From Myxococcota bacterium (GTDB lineage Bacteria; Myxococcota_A; UBA9160; PR03): a stretch of DNA of 24,740 nt. Below the pieces are notes generated by a model. The model searched no databases. It was not told where the DNA came from and saw only the letters and a list, made by a program, of their open reading frames with translations. Location: positions 1 to 24,740 of the forward strand of contig JASJBO010000082.1 of assembly GCA_030066475.1 (NCBI GenBank), written 5' to 3'. Each line of letters opens with the position of its first letter. Within the stretch, counting starts at the first letter, position 1. Both the position numbers and the translations under genes were made by a program. Shown one piece after another: positions 24,583 through 24,740 of the stretch.

Positions 24583-24740
24583 GTCGTCGGCGGCGGCCGG
24601 CGCCGCCAGGGCGCTGCCGACCCCCGGCGGAGAGCGTCCGCTGCCGGCCTTCGGCGAGCTCAGCCGGGCTCGGCCGCGCCGGAGGCGGGGCGCTCGCTCG
24701 AGAGCCGCTTGCATCCGGCACGGGATCTGGCGCATGCTGG
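24580..24740 (-). CDS. Possible C-terminus of a gene entering from the right edge
   Basis: An open minus-strand frame from the window edge to TGA 24582-24580. The last residues (GSALAAPAAADD) look like a natural disordered, acidic C-terminus. An internal ATG at 24735 would give a 51-residue protein, but the frame is also open at the edge, so it may be the tail of a longer protein. No family is recognisable. Confidence 0.3.
   Translation of the reverse strand, partial: SMRQIPCRMQAALERAPRLRRGRARLSSPKAGSGRSPPGVGSALAAPAAADD

Overview
The window is very GC-rich, has no RNA genes, CRISPR arrays or recognisable transposases, and carries strong third-position GC bias, so long antisense shadow frames lie behind most genes. 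The gene set (PEP-CTERM exported proteins, TonB/YfiR/chemoreceptor genes with deltaproteobacterial-style receptor hairpin sequence, several acyl-CoA and amidohydrolase genes, GlnRS, scattered toxin-antitoxin pairs) suggests a free-living Gram-negative bacterium of the Myxococcota / Binatota / former Deltaproteobacteria type. That assignment is inference. Several genes show frameshifts or internal deletions; these may be genuine decay or assembly faults, and sequence alone cannot decide.

Region 1 (1-7756), exported proteins. A long secreted protein with a thrombospondin type 3 motif, dockerin-like EF-hands and a CARDB-like domain runs off the left edge on the minus strand. It diverges from a ~994-residue protein made of about 21 RCC1-type repeats with a C-terminal PEP-CTERM anchor. 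A second PEP-CTERM protein with three ~110-residue repeats converges on it, and its reading frame overlaps the end of the RCC1 gene. A shared GCTGACCAT element lies upstream of both minus-strand genes. A DUF1349 protein follows, then a 514-base stretch without a convincing gene.

Region 2 (8271-10819). A DUF1295 membrane protein and a class I glutamine amidotransferase face each other, separated by a small antitoxin/Doc-toxin cassette. An 86-bp direct repeat flanks the cassette; the left copy is a fragment of the amidotransferase 3' end, which suggests insertion with duplication. The Doc toxin carries two frameshifts. A 12-codon ORF overlaps the amidotransferase start.

Region 3 (11031-14856), the most interesting part. 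A TonB-dependent receptor gene (plug present, mid-barrel missing), a YfiR/DUF4154 periplasmic protein and a chemoreceptor with a CHASE8-like sensor form one tight operon. In the known YfiBNR system YfiR controls a CHASE8-HAMP-GGDEF diguanylate cyclase; here the same sensor pairing appears to feed a methyl-accepting chemotaxis output.

Region 4 (14893-23798), mostly metabolism: a 3-alpha-HSD-like short-chain dehydrogenase, an AI-2E family transporter, an acyl-CoA dehydrogenase, a secreted alpha/beta hydrolase, an amidohydrolase, GlnRS, a severely shortened acyl-CoA dehydrogenase, a crotonase and a MAPEG protein. Together they point to breakdown or modification of hydrophobic acyl or ring compounds as CoA thioesters. 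Several promoters here have a TANNNT -10 box so close to the start codon that leaderless or near-leaderless messages are expected.

Region 5 (23839-24740). A VapBC-type module (ribbon-helix-helix antitoxin, PIN toxin) sits behind an interleaved inverted-repeat operator and converges on a possible gene entering from the right edge.
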